Positions 6,485 to 15,485 of a DNA stretch of 20,435 bases are shown here, piece by piece. Under the pieces are notes generated by a model. The model was not told where the DNA came from. It did not search any database and worked only from the letters and a program-made list of their open reading frames with translations. How positions within the stretch are numbered: the stretch's first letter is position 1; the number at the start of each line of letters is the position of its first letter. The translations under genes were made by a program, and so were the position numbers. This DNA is from Cloacimonetes bacterium SCGC AAA252-N17 (GTDB lineage: Bacteria; Cloacimonadota; Cloacimonadia; JGIOTU-2): NCBI GenBank assembly GCA_000404785.1, contig ASNI01000034.1, positions 1-20,435 on the forward strand, given 5' to 3'.

Positions 6485-8230
6485 TTACATTTCCAGTTCT
6501 TCTCTTAATTTCTGACGGTTATAAATATCAGTGTAAATTCCATTTAGTTCGAGCAAACTTTCATGAGTTCCCTGCTCAACTACTTTGCCATCATCCAGCA
6601 CAACTATCTTATCAGCGTGCTGCATTGTAGAAATTCTATGTGCGATCAAGAGCACAGTTTTATCTTTCTGACTCACTCGAATATTATTCAGAATGATCTC
6701 CTCAGTTTCTGTATCTACGGAAGAGAATGCGTCGTCCAGCACAAGGATCGGAGCATTTTTAATAAGAGCTCTGGAAAGCGCCAAGCGTTGTTTTTGACCT
6801 CCTGAAAGTGAAACCCCTCTTTCCCCGACTATGGAGTCAAATTCCTTCTCAAAGTCTTGTATGTCGTTGTAAATCTGCGAAATATGAGCTATTTCTATGA
6901 CATCCTCATGAGTTACATTTTCAGTTCCGAACTGAATATTCTCTTTAACTGATGATGCAAAGAGAAAAATATCCTGAGTAACTACTGCAATTGACTTGCG
7001 CAGCGTATCGAGCGGAATCTGATATATCTCATGGTCGTCGATGTAGATTTCATTTTTGGGAGGATTGAATAAACGAGTTAACAACTTGATCAACGTGCTT
7101 TTTCCTTCACCGGTTCTTCCCACTATGGCAAGAGTTTCACCTGCTTTGATGTCTATCGAAATATCCTTAAGCACTGGTATCTCTGTATCAGGATAGGTAT
7201 AGTGAAGATGTTTAAGGCAGATGTTTCCATTAAGAGAAGTTATTGAATTGTCCACACAGGGTTCATCCATGATCTCGGGTTTCTGGTTCATAATATCCTG
7301 AATTCTGTTGAGAGAAGCAGTACCGCGCTGATAGAGATTCACGATCCAGCCAACCGCGATCACCGGCCAGATAATAAGGTGGAGATAGCTGTTGAATGCA
7401 ACAAATTCACCGATCGTGATCTCCCGAAGAATAGTTTTTGTTCCGCCGATATAAAGCGTCAGCAGCAGACTTATGCCGATGATCGCAAACATCGAAGGGA
7501 AGAACATACCCCATATTTTTACCAGTTTGATATTTTGGTCTACAAGGTCTTCTGCAACCTCACCGATACGATCTTCATAAGCATTTTCACGACCAAATGA
7601 TTTTATGACGCGCACACCGGAAATGGTTTCCTGCACTCTATCTGAAAGATGCGCAAAGGTGGTCTGCACTTTTTTAAATAAACGATGAAGTCTCTTGCCG
7701 AAATATATCGTAATAAAGGTTACAATAGGAAGTGGAATTATCACAAAAAGAGTCATTTTGAAGTTGATATTACTCATAAGTAAAAAAGAAGCGATCGTAA
7801 CAAAGAACACATCAAAAGCAAGCACCACACCAATGCCAAAGAGCATGCGTACAGCATTAAGATCATTCGTGGCATACGCCATAAGGTCCCCTGTATTATG
7901 ATCCTGAAAGAAACGTGGAGATAGCTTTTGAAGATGCTCATAATATTCGTTACGAATCTTCTTTTCTATTTTAAAGGAATTAGTGATAAGAAGAATTCGC
8001 CATAAGAAACGCAGCACAGCCATAAATACAGCAAGCCCGAAAATAATTCCTGCTGATATCAAAACAGTCTTCATGGTGAAACTGGGATTGTGCAGAGAAT
8101 CTATCACATGTTGGATGATCTTGGGTACGATCATCTGAATGGCGTCAACAGTTATCAGGCAGAGCACACCAATGGCAATGCTCTTCTTATATTGCTTTAG
8201 ATAGGAGATTATCAGCTTCAGATTTTTCAT
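6485..8230 (-). CDS. ABC exporter subunit with degenerate catalytic site (BmrC-like)
   Basis: A 581-residue half-transporter of normal length with six membrane helices in the first 310 residues, then an ATPase. It has Walker A G-R-T-G-E-G-K-S-T at 371-379, canonical signature L-S-G-G-Q at 475-479, Walker B L-V-L-D-D at 496-500 with Asp at 500 in place of the catalytic Glu, and H531. Its weak Walker B would face the partner's altered L-S-A-G-Q signature, so both changes fall in one composite ATP site. This is the hallmark of heterodimeric exporters such as TM287/288 and BmrCD. It is the first of the pair in the operon. The start ATG 8228-8230 lies 26 bp after the TPR gene, with a weak ribosome binding site. 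Confidence 0.9.
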   Translation of the reverse strand: MKNLKLIISYLKQYKKSIAIGVLCLITVDAIQMIVPKIIQHVIDSLHNPSFTMKTVLISAGIIFGLAVFMAVLRFLWRILLITNSFKIEKKIRNEYYEHLQKLSPRFFQDHNTGDLMAYATNDLNAVRMLFGIGVVLAFDVFFVTIASFLLMSNINFKMTLFVIIPLPIVTFITIYFGKRLHRLFKKVQTTFAHLSDRVQETISGVRVIKSFGRENAYEDRIGEVAEDLVDQNIKLVKIWGMFFPSMFAIIGISLLLTLYIGGTKTILREITIGEFVAFNSYLHLIIWPVIAVGWIVNLYQRGTASLNRIQDIMNQKPEIMDEPCVDNSITSLNGNICLKHLHYTYPDTEIPVLKDISIDIKAGETLAIVGRTGEGKSTLIKLLTRLFNPPKNEIYIDDHEIYQIPLDTLRKSIAVVTQDIFLFASSVKENIQFGTENVTHEDVIEIAHISQIYNDIQDFEKEFDSIVGERGVSLSGGQKQRLALSRALIKNAPILVLDDAFSSVDTETEEIILNNIRVSQKDKTVLLIAHRISTMQHADKIVVLDDGKVVEQGTHESLLELNGIYTDIYNRQKLREELEM

Positions 8231-8256
8231 AGTTTAGGGTACATTTTTGAAAAAGA

Positions 8257-11200
8257 TTATGGAAGTGAGTCCAGCAATTTTTTTGCCTCTGCCCCCCAAT
8301 TGGAGTTTGTACCGTAGCGTTCAATGACATTTTTGTAGAACAGACGGGCTTTGTCGAATTTCTGAAGCTTTTCATAAACTATGGCGATCTTGATATTGGC
8401 ATTCACATACCACTGATCCAGATAGCTGTAATCATACACGATCTTGAGAAGCGCTTCAATTGCCTGATCATATTCTTTCATCCCGTAATAAGATTCCCCT
8501 ATCCAGTAAATGATCTCAGCTTTTACCTCACTGTCTGTGAATTTATCCTGTATGGTTTTGAAAAGTTGGATCGCTTTCCTGTATTCCTTGTCCATATAGT
8601 AGCAATAGGAAATCTCAAATATTGTTTGAGGTGTCATTTCAGGTGAACCGAATCGTTCGATAAGCATTTGATAAGCTTCTATCGCAAGCATCCACTCGCC
8701 CATTGTTTTGCAGGTCAGAGCAAAATTTTCAATCGCCTGCATTGCATAAGTCCCTTCCTTATCACGCTGAATTACTTTCTGATAATACTCAAGCGCATCT
8801 TGATAATTCCCCTCGCTGAAATTCATCGAGCCCAGCTTGAGATACACATTATTTGTGAGATCGGAATCAGGAAATTTATCGAGCAGTGTGGTAAGATAGG
8901 TCTCTGCATTTTCGAATTCTTTATTCTCAAGTTCCATGATCGCAAGCTCTAGATAGGCATCATCAGCATATTCTGTAGAACTATGATCCTCGATCACTTC
9001 CTCAAATAATTTCCTTGCTTTTTTCTGATCAAGCTGTGCATAATAAATTCCTCTTTCAATCGCAATGTGGGCTTCGATCTCAGCATTATTTTTTATAACT
9101 GACTTGTAGTATTTCTCAAAGGTTTCTGCCTGAGAGCGATTCTTCAGTTTGTAATTGGCAACTATAGTGTTTTCAGCAATTTCAGACCAGTTCAGACAAG
9201 GAAAACTTTCGAAAGGATTTTTGTAACTTTCTGTTAGATTGTATATCTTTGTATAGTTGGTGAGTGCGCTGTTCATATCTCCTACAAGCATGTGAAGTTT
9301 TGCAAGGTGTTGCGTGTCGATCAGCATCGTATCTTCTGCTGTGACCTCGCTGATGATGCGTCCATATTGCAGAATTGCATAACTCAGATTGCCTTGAACT
9401 TCATAAATTCCTGCAAGTATCCGCCTGTCATTATTGGTAAGTGTATCAATTTTTATCGAAATTTCAATGGCTTCATCAAACTGACTTTGATCAATATAGA
9501 GATTCCGAAGTGTGCGAATAAGTCCATCATTTGGAGCTTTTTCTGCAAGAATAGCATAGTAATTTATTGCCTTAATCGGCTCATTCAAAGTTACATAAAT
9601 GGATGCAAGTAGATTCAATGCCTCAATATATTTTTCCTGAGCAGTATAATTCTGCACATAATAATCGAAATAGATCACACTCTGTGAATAAGATTTAAGC
9701 TGAAAATAAACATATCCAACATTGTAAAGTAGTTCAGGATCGGCATAGATGGTCTGTTCGTTGATTTTCTGATATTGATTGCGTGCAGCTATGTAGCCCT
9801 CATTTTTCAAGTACATATCTCCAAGATAGCGATATGCTTCATTTCTGATATCGGCATTTTGTGAAAGAGTCGCAGCTTTTTGCAGGTACATGATCGTCTG
9901 TTCTTCAGATTTTCCAGATTCTATGAGCGCCTTGCCAAGCTTAAAATAAACCTCTCCAACATAAGGAAATGTATTATAAGTATCGATGAAGTTGAGAGTT
10001 AATTGTCTTAAGCTCGTGATATAGAGATCGGTTCCGGGCTCGTATTTTCTTACTTTCAGTGAGATCAGATGGAATTCCGCATAAGCTTTTTCAGGAATAT
10101 CTATATAATCAGAAACGATAGTCTCGAAAATCTGCTGAGCTTGAGTGTAAAGAGATTCTGCCTGTTCATTTTTCTCATAAGTATATTTTTCAGCAAGAGT
10201 GAGATAAAGTTCACCTTTGAGGAGAAGCAGTTTGGGCTCTCTTTCAAAGAGAGGATCACTTTCAAGCAGTTCAAGGGCTTTTTGATAGTCCTTCAAATCA
10301 TTGCAATAGATTTCAGCAATAGAATGAATGGTTTCGATATAATCATTGTATCGGACAAATTGTGCAAAAGTTTCAAGCATATTTTCAAGCGCTAAGCTCT
10401 CATTTTTTGCCATAAAATGCCCAATGTAATCCAGTTTATCCGATATCTCATCACGTTTTTCAGAAGTGAGAGAATGGGTAGAAATCGCCTTTTTATAGTA
10501 TTGTAATGCTGCATCATATTGATAGAGCTGTTCGCTGCAGAATGCGAGATTTAGAAATGCCTGTCCTCGCAAATCGCTTTCAGGATAGGTTGTTACGATA
10601 ATACTATAATAATTTATCGCAGCAGAATGATCTTTCAGATTCTCTTGATAGAGCTGTCCAATATCAAAATAAATGGAATCCACCGCAGTAATATGAGGAT
10701 AATTTTTTATAATATTAAGATAGGTAGAGATCGCTAGTTCATATTCCTTTTGCTGAATATAAACACGTGCACGCAATTGCTGAATATCTTTCTGAATCTC
10801 AAAAGAAGCTTTTTCCATGTCTATTCCGTTAAAGATATTTATTGATTGAGTATAATTTTGTAGCTGAAATTGAGCATATGCAAGCATATACTGGATATGT
10901 GCTATGTATTCGCTTGCAGGGAAATTTTGCTGAAATTCATTGCATGTAAGTATTGTATTTCTATATTCTTCAAGTGCAAATTCAAGAGATGCGATCCTGT
11001 CAGCCATCCTATCCCGCTGTGTATAAGTATCGAACTTTCGATAAAATTTTTTATATTGTTCCAATGATCTTTGCTTGTCACCGCTTCGTTCGAGGAGTTC
11101 TGCATAAAGCAGAAGCAGAGATTGCTCATATTGGCGCGGAATGGTTTCCGTAAGTCCATTTTGCAGTAATTGAAGCGCTTGGTCAGGTAATTCATTATCA

Positions 11201-11850
11201 TAATAATATTGAGATAATTCCTGTATTGCCTCCCACTTCTCATCGGATTGAAGATAATTATCAACAATTTTCAGAAGGGTTTGTTCATACTCAGCAGGCA
11301 TATTGTGAAGCTTATATACCGAAGCAAGTGAGAGCAGGATTCCTGGAATCTGAGCTTTTCCTGTAAAACTCTCAATGATGTCCATTGAAACAAGAATGGC
11401 TTCATTATACATACCTGCGTTCCTCAAAGCTGTGATGATCTTATTGAGTGACTGCAATGCGTACGGACTTTGAGGGAAATTATAGATCAAATCCTGATAA
11501 TATTGTGATGCCTCGAAATAATTCTTACTTTCAAAAAGACTTTCAGCAAGTTTGAAAACAGTCTGAGGATAGAGCGTTGTCTGCGGATGGTCCTCAAGAA
11601 GACGCTTATATGCAAAGGAAGCGTTCACATATTGCTCGATTTCCATATATGAATTGCCAAGATAGAATTGTGCTTCTTCTGCAAGCGACGAAGCAGGATA
11701 TTTCTGAATAATATCCTGAAATTTACCTATCGCTTCCTCATACAGTGTATCATCATACATTTTTTTAGCGAAGTCGAACTCTTCCTGGGCACCTGCGTTA
11801 AGTGCTGAACTTAAAAATATAATTGAAATTAACAAAACAATTTTTTTCAT
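8257..11850 (-). CDS. Giant secreted TPR-repeat protein
   Basis: A protein of 1,197 residues made almost wholly of tetratricopeptide-like helical repeats from about residue 24 to the end. Typical pieces are Y-P-A-S-S-L-A-E-E-A, F-Y-L-G-N-S-Y and A-L-E-Y-Y-Q-K-V-I-Q. I chose the start at ATG 11848-11850 because it begins a classical signal peptide (M-K-K-I-V-L-L-I-S-I-I-F-L, then A-L-N-A-G-A), has GAGG 5 bases before it, and lies 7 bp after the previous stop. The frame is open 66 bases further upstream, but that would overlap the upstream gene and bury the signal peptide. No lipobox cysteine is seen, so it is likely periplasmic or outer-membrane associated. The repeats recall YbgF/BamD-like envelope proteins. 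It is probably a scaffold; no enzymatic domain is visible. Confidence 0.85.
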   Translation of the reverse strand: MKKIVLLISIIFLSSALNAGAQEEFDFAKKMYDDTLYEEAIGKFQDIIQKYPASSLAEEAQFYLGNSYMEIEQYVNASFAYKRLLEDHPQTTLYPQTVFKLAESLFESKNYFEASQYYQDLIYNFPQSPYALQSLNKIITALRNAGMYNEAILVSMDIIESFTGKAQIPGILLSLASVYKLHNMPAEYEQTLLKIVDNYLQSDEKWEAIQELSQYYYDNELPDQALQLLQNGLTETIPRQYEQSLLLLYAELLERSGDKQRSLEQYKKFYRKFDTYTQRDRMADRIASLEFALEEYRNTILTCNEFQQNFPASEYIAHIQYMLAYAQFQLQNYTQSINIFNGIDMEKASFEIQKDIQQLRARVYIQQKEYELAISTYLNIIKNYPHITAVDSIYFDIGQLYQENLKDHSAAINYYSIIVTTYPESDLRGQAFLNLAFCSEQLYQYDAALQYYKKAISTHSLTSEKRDEISDKLDYIGHFMAKNESLALENMLETFAQFVRYNDYIETIHSIAEIYCNDLKDYQKALELLESDPLFEREPKLLLLKGELYLTLAEKYTYEKNEQAESLYTQAQQIFETIVSDYIDIPEKAYAEFHLISLKVRKYEPGTDLYITSLRQLTLNFIDTYNTFPYVGEVYFKLGKALIESGKSEEQTIMYLQKAATLSQNADIRNEAYRYLGDMYLKNEGYIAARNQYQKINEQTIYADPELLYNVGYVYFQLKSYSQSVIYFDYYVQNYTAQEKYIEALNLLASIYVTLNEPIKAINYYAILAEKAPNDGLIRTLRNLYIDQSQFDEAIEISIKIDTLTNNDRRILAGIYEVQGNLSYAILQYGRIISEVTAEDTMLIDTQHLAKLHMLVGDMNSALTNYTKIYNLTESYKNPFESFPCLNWSEIAENTIVANYKLKNRSQAETFEKYYKSVIKNNAEIEAHIAIERGIYYAQLDQKKARKLFEEVIEDHSSTEYADDAYLELAIMELENKEFENAETYLTTLLDKFPDSDLTNNVYLKLGSMNFSEGNYQDALEYYQKVIQRDKEGTYAMQAIENFALTCKTMGEWMLAIEAYQMLIERFGSPEMTPQTIFEISYCYYMDKEYRKAIQLFKTIQDKFTDSEVKAEIIYWIGESYYGMKEYDQAIEALLKIVYDYSYLDQWYVNANIKIAIVYEKLQKFDKARLFYKNVIERYGTNSNWGAEAKKLLDSLP

Positions 11851-11857
11851 AAAGACC

Positions 11858-12499
11858 TCATTCGTACCTTGCATTAATTGGAATACTCTTATCAGCAACA
11901 GTTTTATAAAGTTCATGATACTTGGTCAAAATTAGTATTCCTCGATTTTTAGTTGATTTGATTAGATCGAATAATTTTAAACGATGTGCATTCTCAAGAT
12001 GGTCTGCCGGCTCGTCCAGAATCAGATATTCAGTTGCAGCAGAAAAGGAAAAAATAATTTGTAGCAAGCGGAGTTCACCAAGTGATAATTCATAAATATT
12101 TCTGTCAAAAAAGTATTCAATCTTTACATTAAATATTTCGCATAACTCTTTGATATTTTGAGTGATAGCAATGTCATTCTGCTGTAATGTTAAAAAATTA
12201 TATTCATCTTGTATTGATGGAAAAACAAACTGCTTTTCCGGCTCTTGAAACAGAAATGCAACTTTCTTGAAGAGGGTTTTTTCTTTCTGAAGAGGAATAT
12301 TGTCTATAAGAATATTCCCTTTTCTGGTCTTTAATTCACCAAAAAGCAGACTGAACAGTGTCGTCTTTCCGGAGCCAGTGCCACCATATAGACATTTTGT
12401 TTCATCATTACTCAGTTCGAAATTGAAATTCTCGAAGATCAAGGAATCGGGCTTTCTATTTGCATAGGCAAAGAATATATTCTGGCAAAGAATACTCAT
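11858..12499 (-). CDS. Orphan ECF/CbiO-like ABC ATPase
   Basis: A 213-residue ATPase, short for the family. It has Walker A G-T-G-S-G-K-T-T at 40-47, a Q-loop F-Q-E-P-E-K-Q at 84-90 (the pattern of EcfA/CbiO ATPases of energy-coupling-factor importers), signature L-S-L-G-E at 138-142 (altered from LSGGE), Walker B Y-L-I-L-D-E-P at 158-164 with its Glu, and H195. No membrane T-component or substrate-binding S-component is adjacent, so the transporter may be assembled from genes elsewhere, or the ATPase may serve another process. It starts 8 bp after purA and ends 7 bp before the TPR gene, so it is embedded in their operon. Confidence is high for the ATPase fold and moderate for the ECF subtype. 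Confidence 0.8.
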   Translation of the reverse strand: MSILCQNIFFAYANRKPDSLIFENFNFELSNDETKCLYGGTGSGKTTLFSLLFGELKTRKGNILIDNIPLQKEKTLFKKVAFLFQEPEKQFVFPSIQDEYNFLTLQQNDIAITQNIKELCEIFNVKIEYFFDRNIYELSLGELRLLQIIFSFSAATEYLILDEPADHLENAHRLKLFDLIKSTKNRGILILTKYHELYKTVADKSIPINARYE

Positions 12500-12507
12500 A
12501 CAGATTC

Positions 12508-13776
12508 TTATCTATATATAGTTTGGATGCGCTTAGCACCCACAGAAATGATCTTTATCGGAATACCGAGAAGTTTTTCAATAGTATGAACAAAAGTTTG
12601 AGCGTTTTCCGGAAGATCCTCAAATTTTTTCACGGAAGTAATATCCTCTTTCCATCCGGGAAGAGATATATATGATGGTTGAACATTTTTCAGAATCCGT
12701 GTTTCAACTGGATATTCTTCTAGTTCCAGACCATCTAATGTATAACCTGTGCATATCTCGATCGTATCCAATCCGGAATAGACATCCAGTAATGTGAGTG
12801 CGATCTCGTCGAAACCATTAAGCATTGCAGAAAACCTTGCTGTAACCACATCGAACCAACCGCATCTGCGGGGACGTCCGGTTGTGGTGCCGTATTCATG
12901 TCCCTTTTCGCGTATATAATCACCTATCTCATCATGTAATTCTGTAGGGAAAGGTCCGTTGCCAACGCGGGTGAAATATGCCTTCATAACACCGATTATT
13001 CTATCAATATTTCTCGGATTTATACCCGCACCTGTCAACGCAGCGCCAATTGTTGTATTCGATGATGTTACGTAAGGATAGGTGCCGAAATCAATATCGA
13101 GAAGTGTGCCCTGCGCTCCTTCAAAAAGAATATTCTTATTTTCTTTAATAAGTTTGTTGATCATACAAGGAGTGTTACTGATAAAGGGTTTAAGCTGAAT
13201 TCCAATATCGTAGAGCATTTCAACTGAGTCATCAAAACTAATGTTTTCGAGCCACGAGCCAAGCAAGTCTCGTTTATTATTGATCAGATTTGATAGTCTG
13301 TATTCGAGATATTCTTTATCGATCAGGTCACCCATGCGAAGTCCCAGACGTGCGGCTTTGTCGGAATAGGTAGGTCCAATACCCGATTTTGTAGTTCCAA
13401 TTGCCTGTTTGCCGCTCAATTTCTCACCGAGTTCGTCGAGATAAGTTTGTATAGAAAGTGTAATATGAGCTTGAGAGCTAATGAAAAATCTGTCCGAAAG
13501 ATGAATACTTTTGGATTCAATCTCCTCGATTTCTTGCAACAATCTTTCAAGATTGACGACCACACCGTTTCCTATAATGCATATCATACTTGGATCAAGG
13601 ATACCAACCGGGATAATGTGGAATTTATATGTTGTATCACCATGTACCACAGTATGACCCGCATTGCATCCACCCTGAAATCGTACAATTGCATCCATCT
13701 TTTCAGCAAGTGCATCTACGATCTTAGCTTTTGCTTCATCACCCCACAATGCTCCTAATACAACAGTTACTGGCAT
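12508..13776 (-). CDS. purA: Adenylosuccinate synthetase
   Basis: A 422-residue PurA, close to the usual 425-430. It joins IMP and aspartate using GTP to make adenylosuccinate, the first committed step to AMP, in the cytosol. Visible motifs are W-G-D-E-A-K-A-K-I-V-D at 11-21, N-A-G-H-T at 38-42 (catalytic His 41), G-I-G-P-T-Y-S-D-K-A-A-R with the IMP-binding Arg, G-A-Q-G-T-L-L-D-I-D, S-S-N-T-T and G-P-F-P-T-E. The P-loop is unusual: the standard GDEGKGK reads GDEAKAK, though the catalytic Asp and the Lys residues are kept. ATG 13774-13776 follows GAGG. It is first in the minus-strand run, with a candidate promoter upstream. Confidence 0.95.
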   Translation of the reverse strand: MPVTVVLGALWGDEAKAKIVDALAEKMDAIVRFQGGCNAGHTVVHGDTTYKFHIIPVGILDPSMICIIGNGVVVNLERLLQEIEEIESKSIHLSDRFFISSQAHITLSIQTYLDELGEKLSGKQAIGTTKSGIGPTYSDKAARLGLRMGDLIDKEYLEYRLSNLINNKRDLLGSWLENISFDDSVEMLYDIGIQLKPFISNTPCMINKLIKENKNILFEGAQGTLLDIDFGTYPYVTSSNTTIGAALTGAGINPRNIDRIIGVMKAYFTRVGNGPFPTELHDEIGDYIREKGHEYGTTTGRPRRCGWFDVVTARFSAMLNGFDEIALTLLDVYSGLDTIEICTGYTLDGLELEEYPVETRILKNVQPSYISLPGWKEDITSVKKFEDLPENAQTFVHTIEKLLGIPIKIISVGAKRIQTIYR

Positions 13777-13805
13777 TTGAACCTCTTTTCGTATAATCTT
13801 GAATA

Positions 13806-13834
13806 CTTATCTGTGCCGTTATACTCTATGTCAA
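13806..13834 (-). promoter_or_regulatory. Candidate promoter of the purA operon
   Basis: Minus strand: TTGACA (13829-13834), 17-bp spacer, GATAAG (13806-13811), about 30 bp before the purA start codon. The -35 is perfect and the -10 matches at four of six. It lies in the divergent gap between purA and the tldE-like gene, where a promoter is required. A second TTGACA on the plus strand (13861-13866) faces the tldE-like gene but lacks a clear -10. Confidence 0.45.
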
Positions 13835-13918
13835 CAAAATCGTTGTGAGAGATGAAAGTCTTGACACAATCATAAGCAGTTACGAAAAAGCAAATGATAA
13901 AATATTTCAGGAGTTTAT

Positions 13919-15262
13919 ATGAGCCAGAAAAGCAAAGCAGAAATTCGTGAGCTTGCACAGAAAATTTGTTCTCTTTCGAAGGAAGTCGAAACAGAGGTTC
14001 TGATTTTCAATAGTAAAAGCGCTCTTACACGATATGCGGATAATTATATACATCAAAATGTGAGCGATACATCATATTATATCAGAGTGCGCACTATAAT
14101 GGGCAAAAAAACTGCAACTGCCACCACAAATAAATTGGATGATGAATCTCTTAAACAAACACTTCAAGCAGCAATTGATGCTACGAAAATGCAGAAGGAT
14201 AATGAAAAACTACTTCCGCTTCCGGTGCAACAGGAATATCAAAAGGTTGATAATTTCTGCAAGGCAACCGATGCATTCTCTCCTCAGCAGCGTGCAGAAG
14301 CTATCACAAAGGCAGTAAATATTTGTAAAAAAAATAATCTTGAAGGAGCTGGAATATTCTCCAATTCCACTTCTGAGATTGCGCTGGCAAACTGTAAAGG
14401 GCTCTTTGCTTACGATATCTCTACAAATGCAGAGTTCAGTATTACCGCGATGAAAGGAGCTGCATCGGGCTGGCATGAGATCATCAAAAAAGACGTACGC
14501 AAGATCGATATCGAAAAAGCAGCCAATATCGCTATCGAAAAGGCGCTGAAGAGTAAGTATCCTGAAGGTTTGAAGCCGGGTAAATATACCGTTATTATGG
14601 AACCTGCAGCAGTAGCAGAATTTGTGCTTTTCCTTCTTTGGAAAGGATTTAACGGCATGGATTATATTGAAGGCACTACCTTCCTGAAAGATGGATTGAA
14701 TAAGAAAATATTTTCTGATAAACTCAATATTTTTGAAGATCCATATAACCCCATTATCGGTTCCCAGCCCTTCGATTTTGAAGGAATGCCGGTGAAACCC
14801 ATGACACTTGTTGAGAAAGGTATTCCGAAAACCTTTGCAACCAACAGATGGATCGCCCAAAAGGCAGGTGTTGATAATAACGGACATGCAATTCCTTTAC
14901 CCGGGCAAGCAGCGTATCCTTTTGCACTCAGGTTTGAAACTGGAAAAAGTTCAGTTGAGAAAATGATAAAAAGTACTAAAAAGGGAGTTCTGGTCACTCA
15001 CTTCCACTATTCAAATATTATTGATCCCATTTCGTTGCTTATTACAGGTATGACGCGTGATGGATTCTTTATGGTAGAGAATGGCAAAATAACTAAACCT
15101 CTGAAGAATATGCGTTATACTGACAGTGTTATCAATATTTTCTCTAATATCGAAGAGATCGGAGATAGTGCTGAGATCGCAGGCGCGTTCTTTGGCGGTG
15201 GTTTCCTAGTTCCTGCCATGAAGATCAGCAATTTCAATTTTTCGAGCGGAACAGAGTTTTAG
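13919..15262 (+). CDS. TldE/PmbA-like subunit of the TldD/TldE protease family
   Basis: A 447-residue member of the TldD/PmbA (U62) family. TldD/TldE heterodimers degrade or mature peptides (CcdA, microcin B17 and other RiPPs); TldD carries the HExxxH zinc motif. No HExxxH is visible here, and the C-terminal half (T-H-F-H-Y-S-N, G-M-T-R-D-G-F-F, E-N-G-K-I) fits the non-metal TldE/PmbA type, so a TldD partner would be needed. None is in the window. ATG 13919 follows an ideal ribosome binding site (AGGAG at 13909-13913). It stands alone on the plus strand, transcribed away from purA, and is followed by repeat-rich intergenic DNA. Confidence 0.85.
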   Translation: MSQKSKAEIRELAQKICSLSKEVETEVLIFNSKSALTRYADNYIHQNVSDTSYYIRVRTIMGKKTATATTNKLDDESLKQTLQAAIDATKMQKDNEKLLPLPVQQEYQKVDNFCKATDAFSPQQRAEAITKAVNICKKNNLEGAGIFSNSTSEIALANCKGLFAYDISTNAEFSITAMKGAASGWHEIIKKDVRKIDIEKAANIAIEKALKSKYPEGLKPGKYTVIMEPAAVAEFVLFLLWKGFNGMDYIEGTTFLKDGLNKKIFSDKLNIFEDPYNPIIGSQPFDFEGMPVKPMTLVEKGIPKTFATNRWIAQKAGVDNNGHAIPLPGQAAYPFALRFETGKSSVEKMIKSTKKGVLVTHFHYSNIIDPISLLITGMTRDGFFMVENGKITKPLKNMRYTDSVINIFSNIEEIGDSAEIAGAFFGGGFLVPAMKISNFNFSSGTEF

Positions 15263-15285
15263 AATTTTTCACATAACTCGTATAA

Positions 15286-15314
15286 ACCCCGTAGGATAAG
15301 TATTCCAACAGGGT
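15286..15314. repeat. Hairpin downstream of the tldE-like gene
   Basis: ACCCCGT (15286-15292) pairs with ACAGGGT (15308-15314) at six of seven positions, with an inner GGA/TCC pairing. It lies 24 bp after the tldE-like stop codon. There is no U-tract, so it is more likely a dispersed repeat or mRNA-stabilising hairpin than a standard terminator. Confidence 0.4.
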
Positions 15315-15339
15315 AAACCGAACCCAAAAAGAACTCTCC

Positions 15340-15485
15340 ATCCGTCTTCATTTCATTGCGCCGTTACAGGTATGAGCCACGAAAACACACAAAAGCACAC
15401 GAAAAAAATATTACCTATTAATATGAAAAGTAACAAAAATAACTTTTGTCTAATTTTGTGGCTAATCCGTCTTCATTTTATTACG
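15340..15485. repeat. Inverted repeat flanked by 21-bp direct repeats
   Basis: Two 21-bp arms, 15375-15395 and 15443-15463, are reverse complements at 17 of 21 positions (core AGCCAC ... CAAAAG). This unit is flanked by a direct repeat, 15340-15360 and 15465-15485, with 19 of 21 identical bases (ATCCGTCTTCATTT...). An inverted repeat between direct repeats looks like a small non-autonomous insertion, although the direct repeats are longer than most target duplications. Confidence 0.5.

Noticed and set aside
11851..11916. Earlier start for the TPR gene at 11916
   Set aside because: It would overlap the upstream ATPase gene and put 22 residues before an otherwise classical signal peptide; ATG 11850 has its own GAGG.
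14210..14887. 225-codon minus-strand frame
   Set aside because: Antisense to the tldE-like gene; Cys/Phe-rich composition and no motif.
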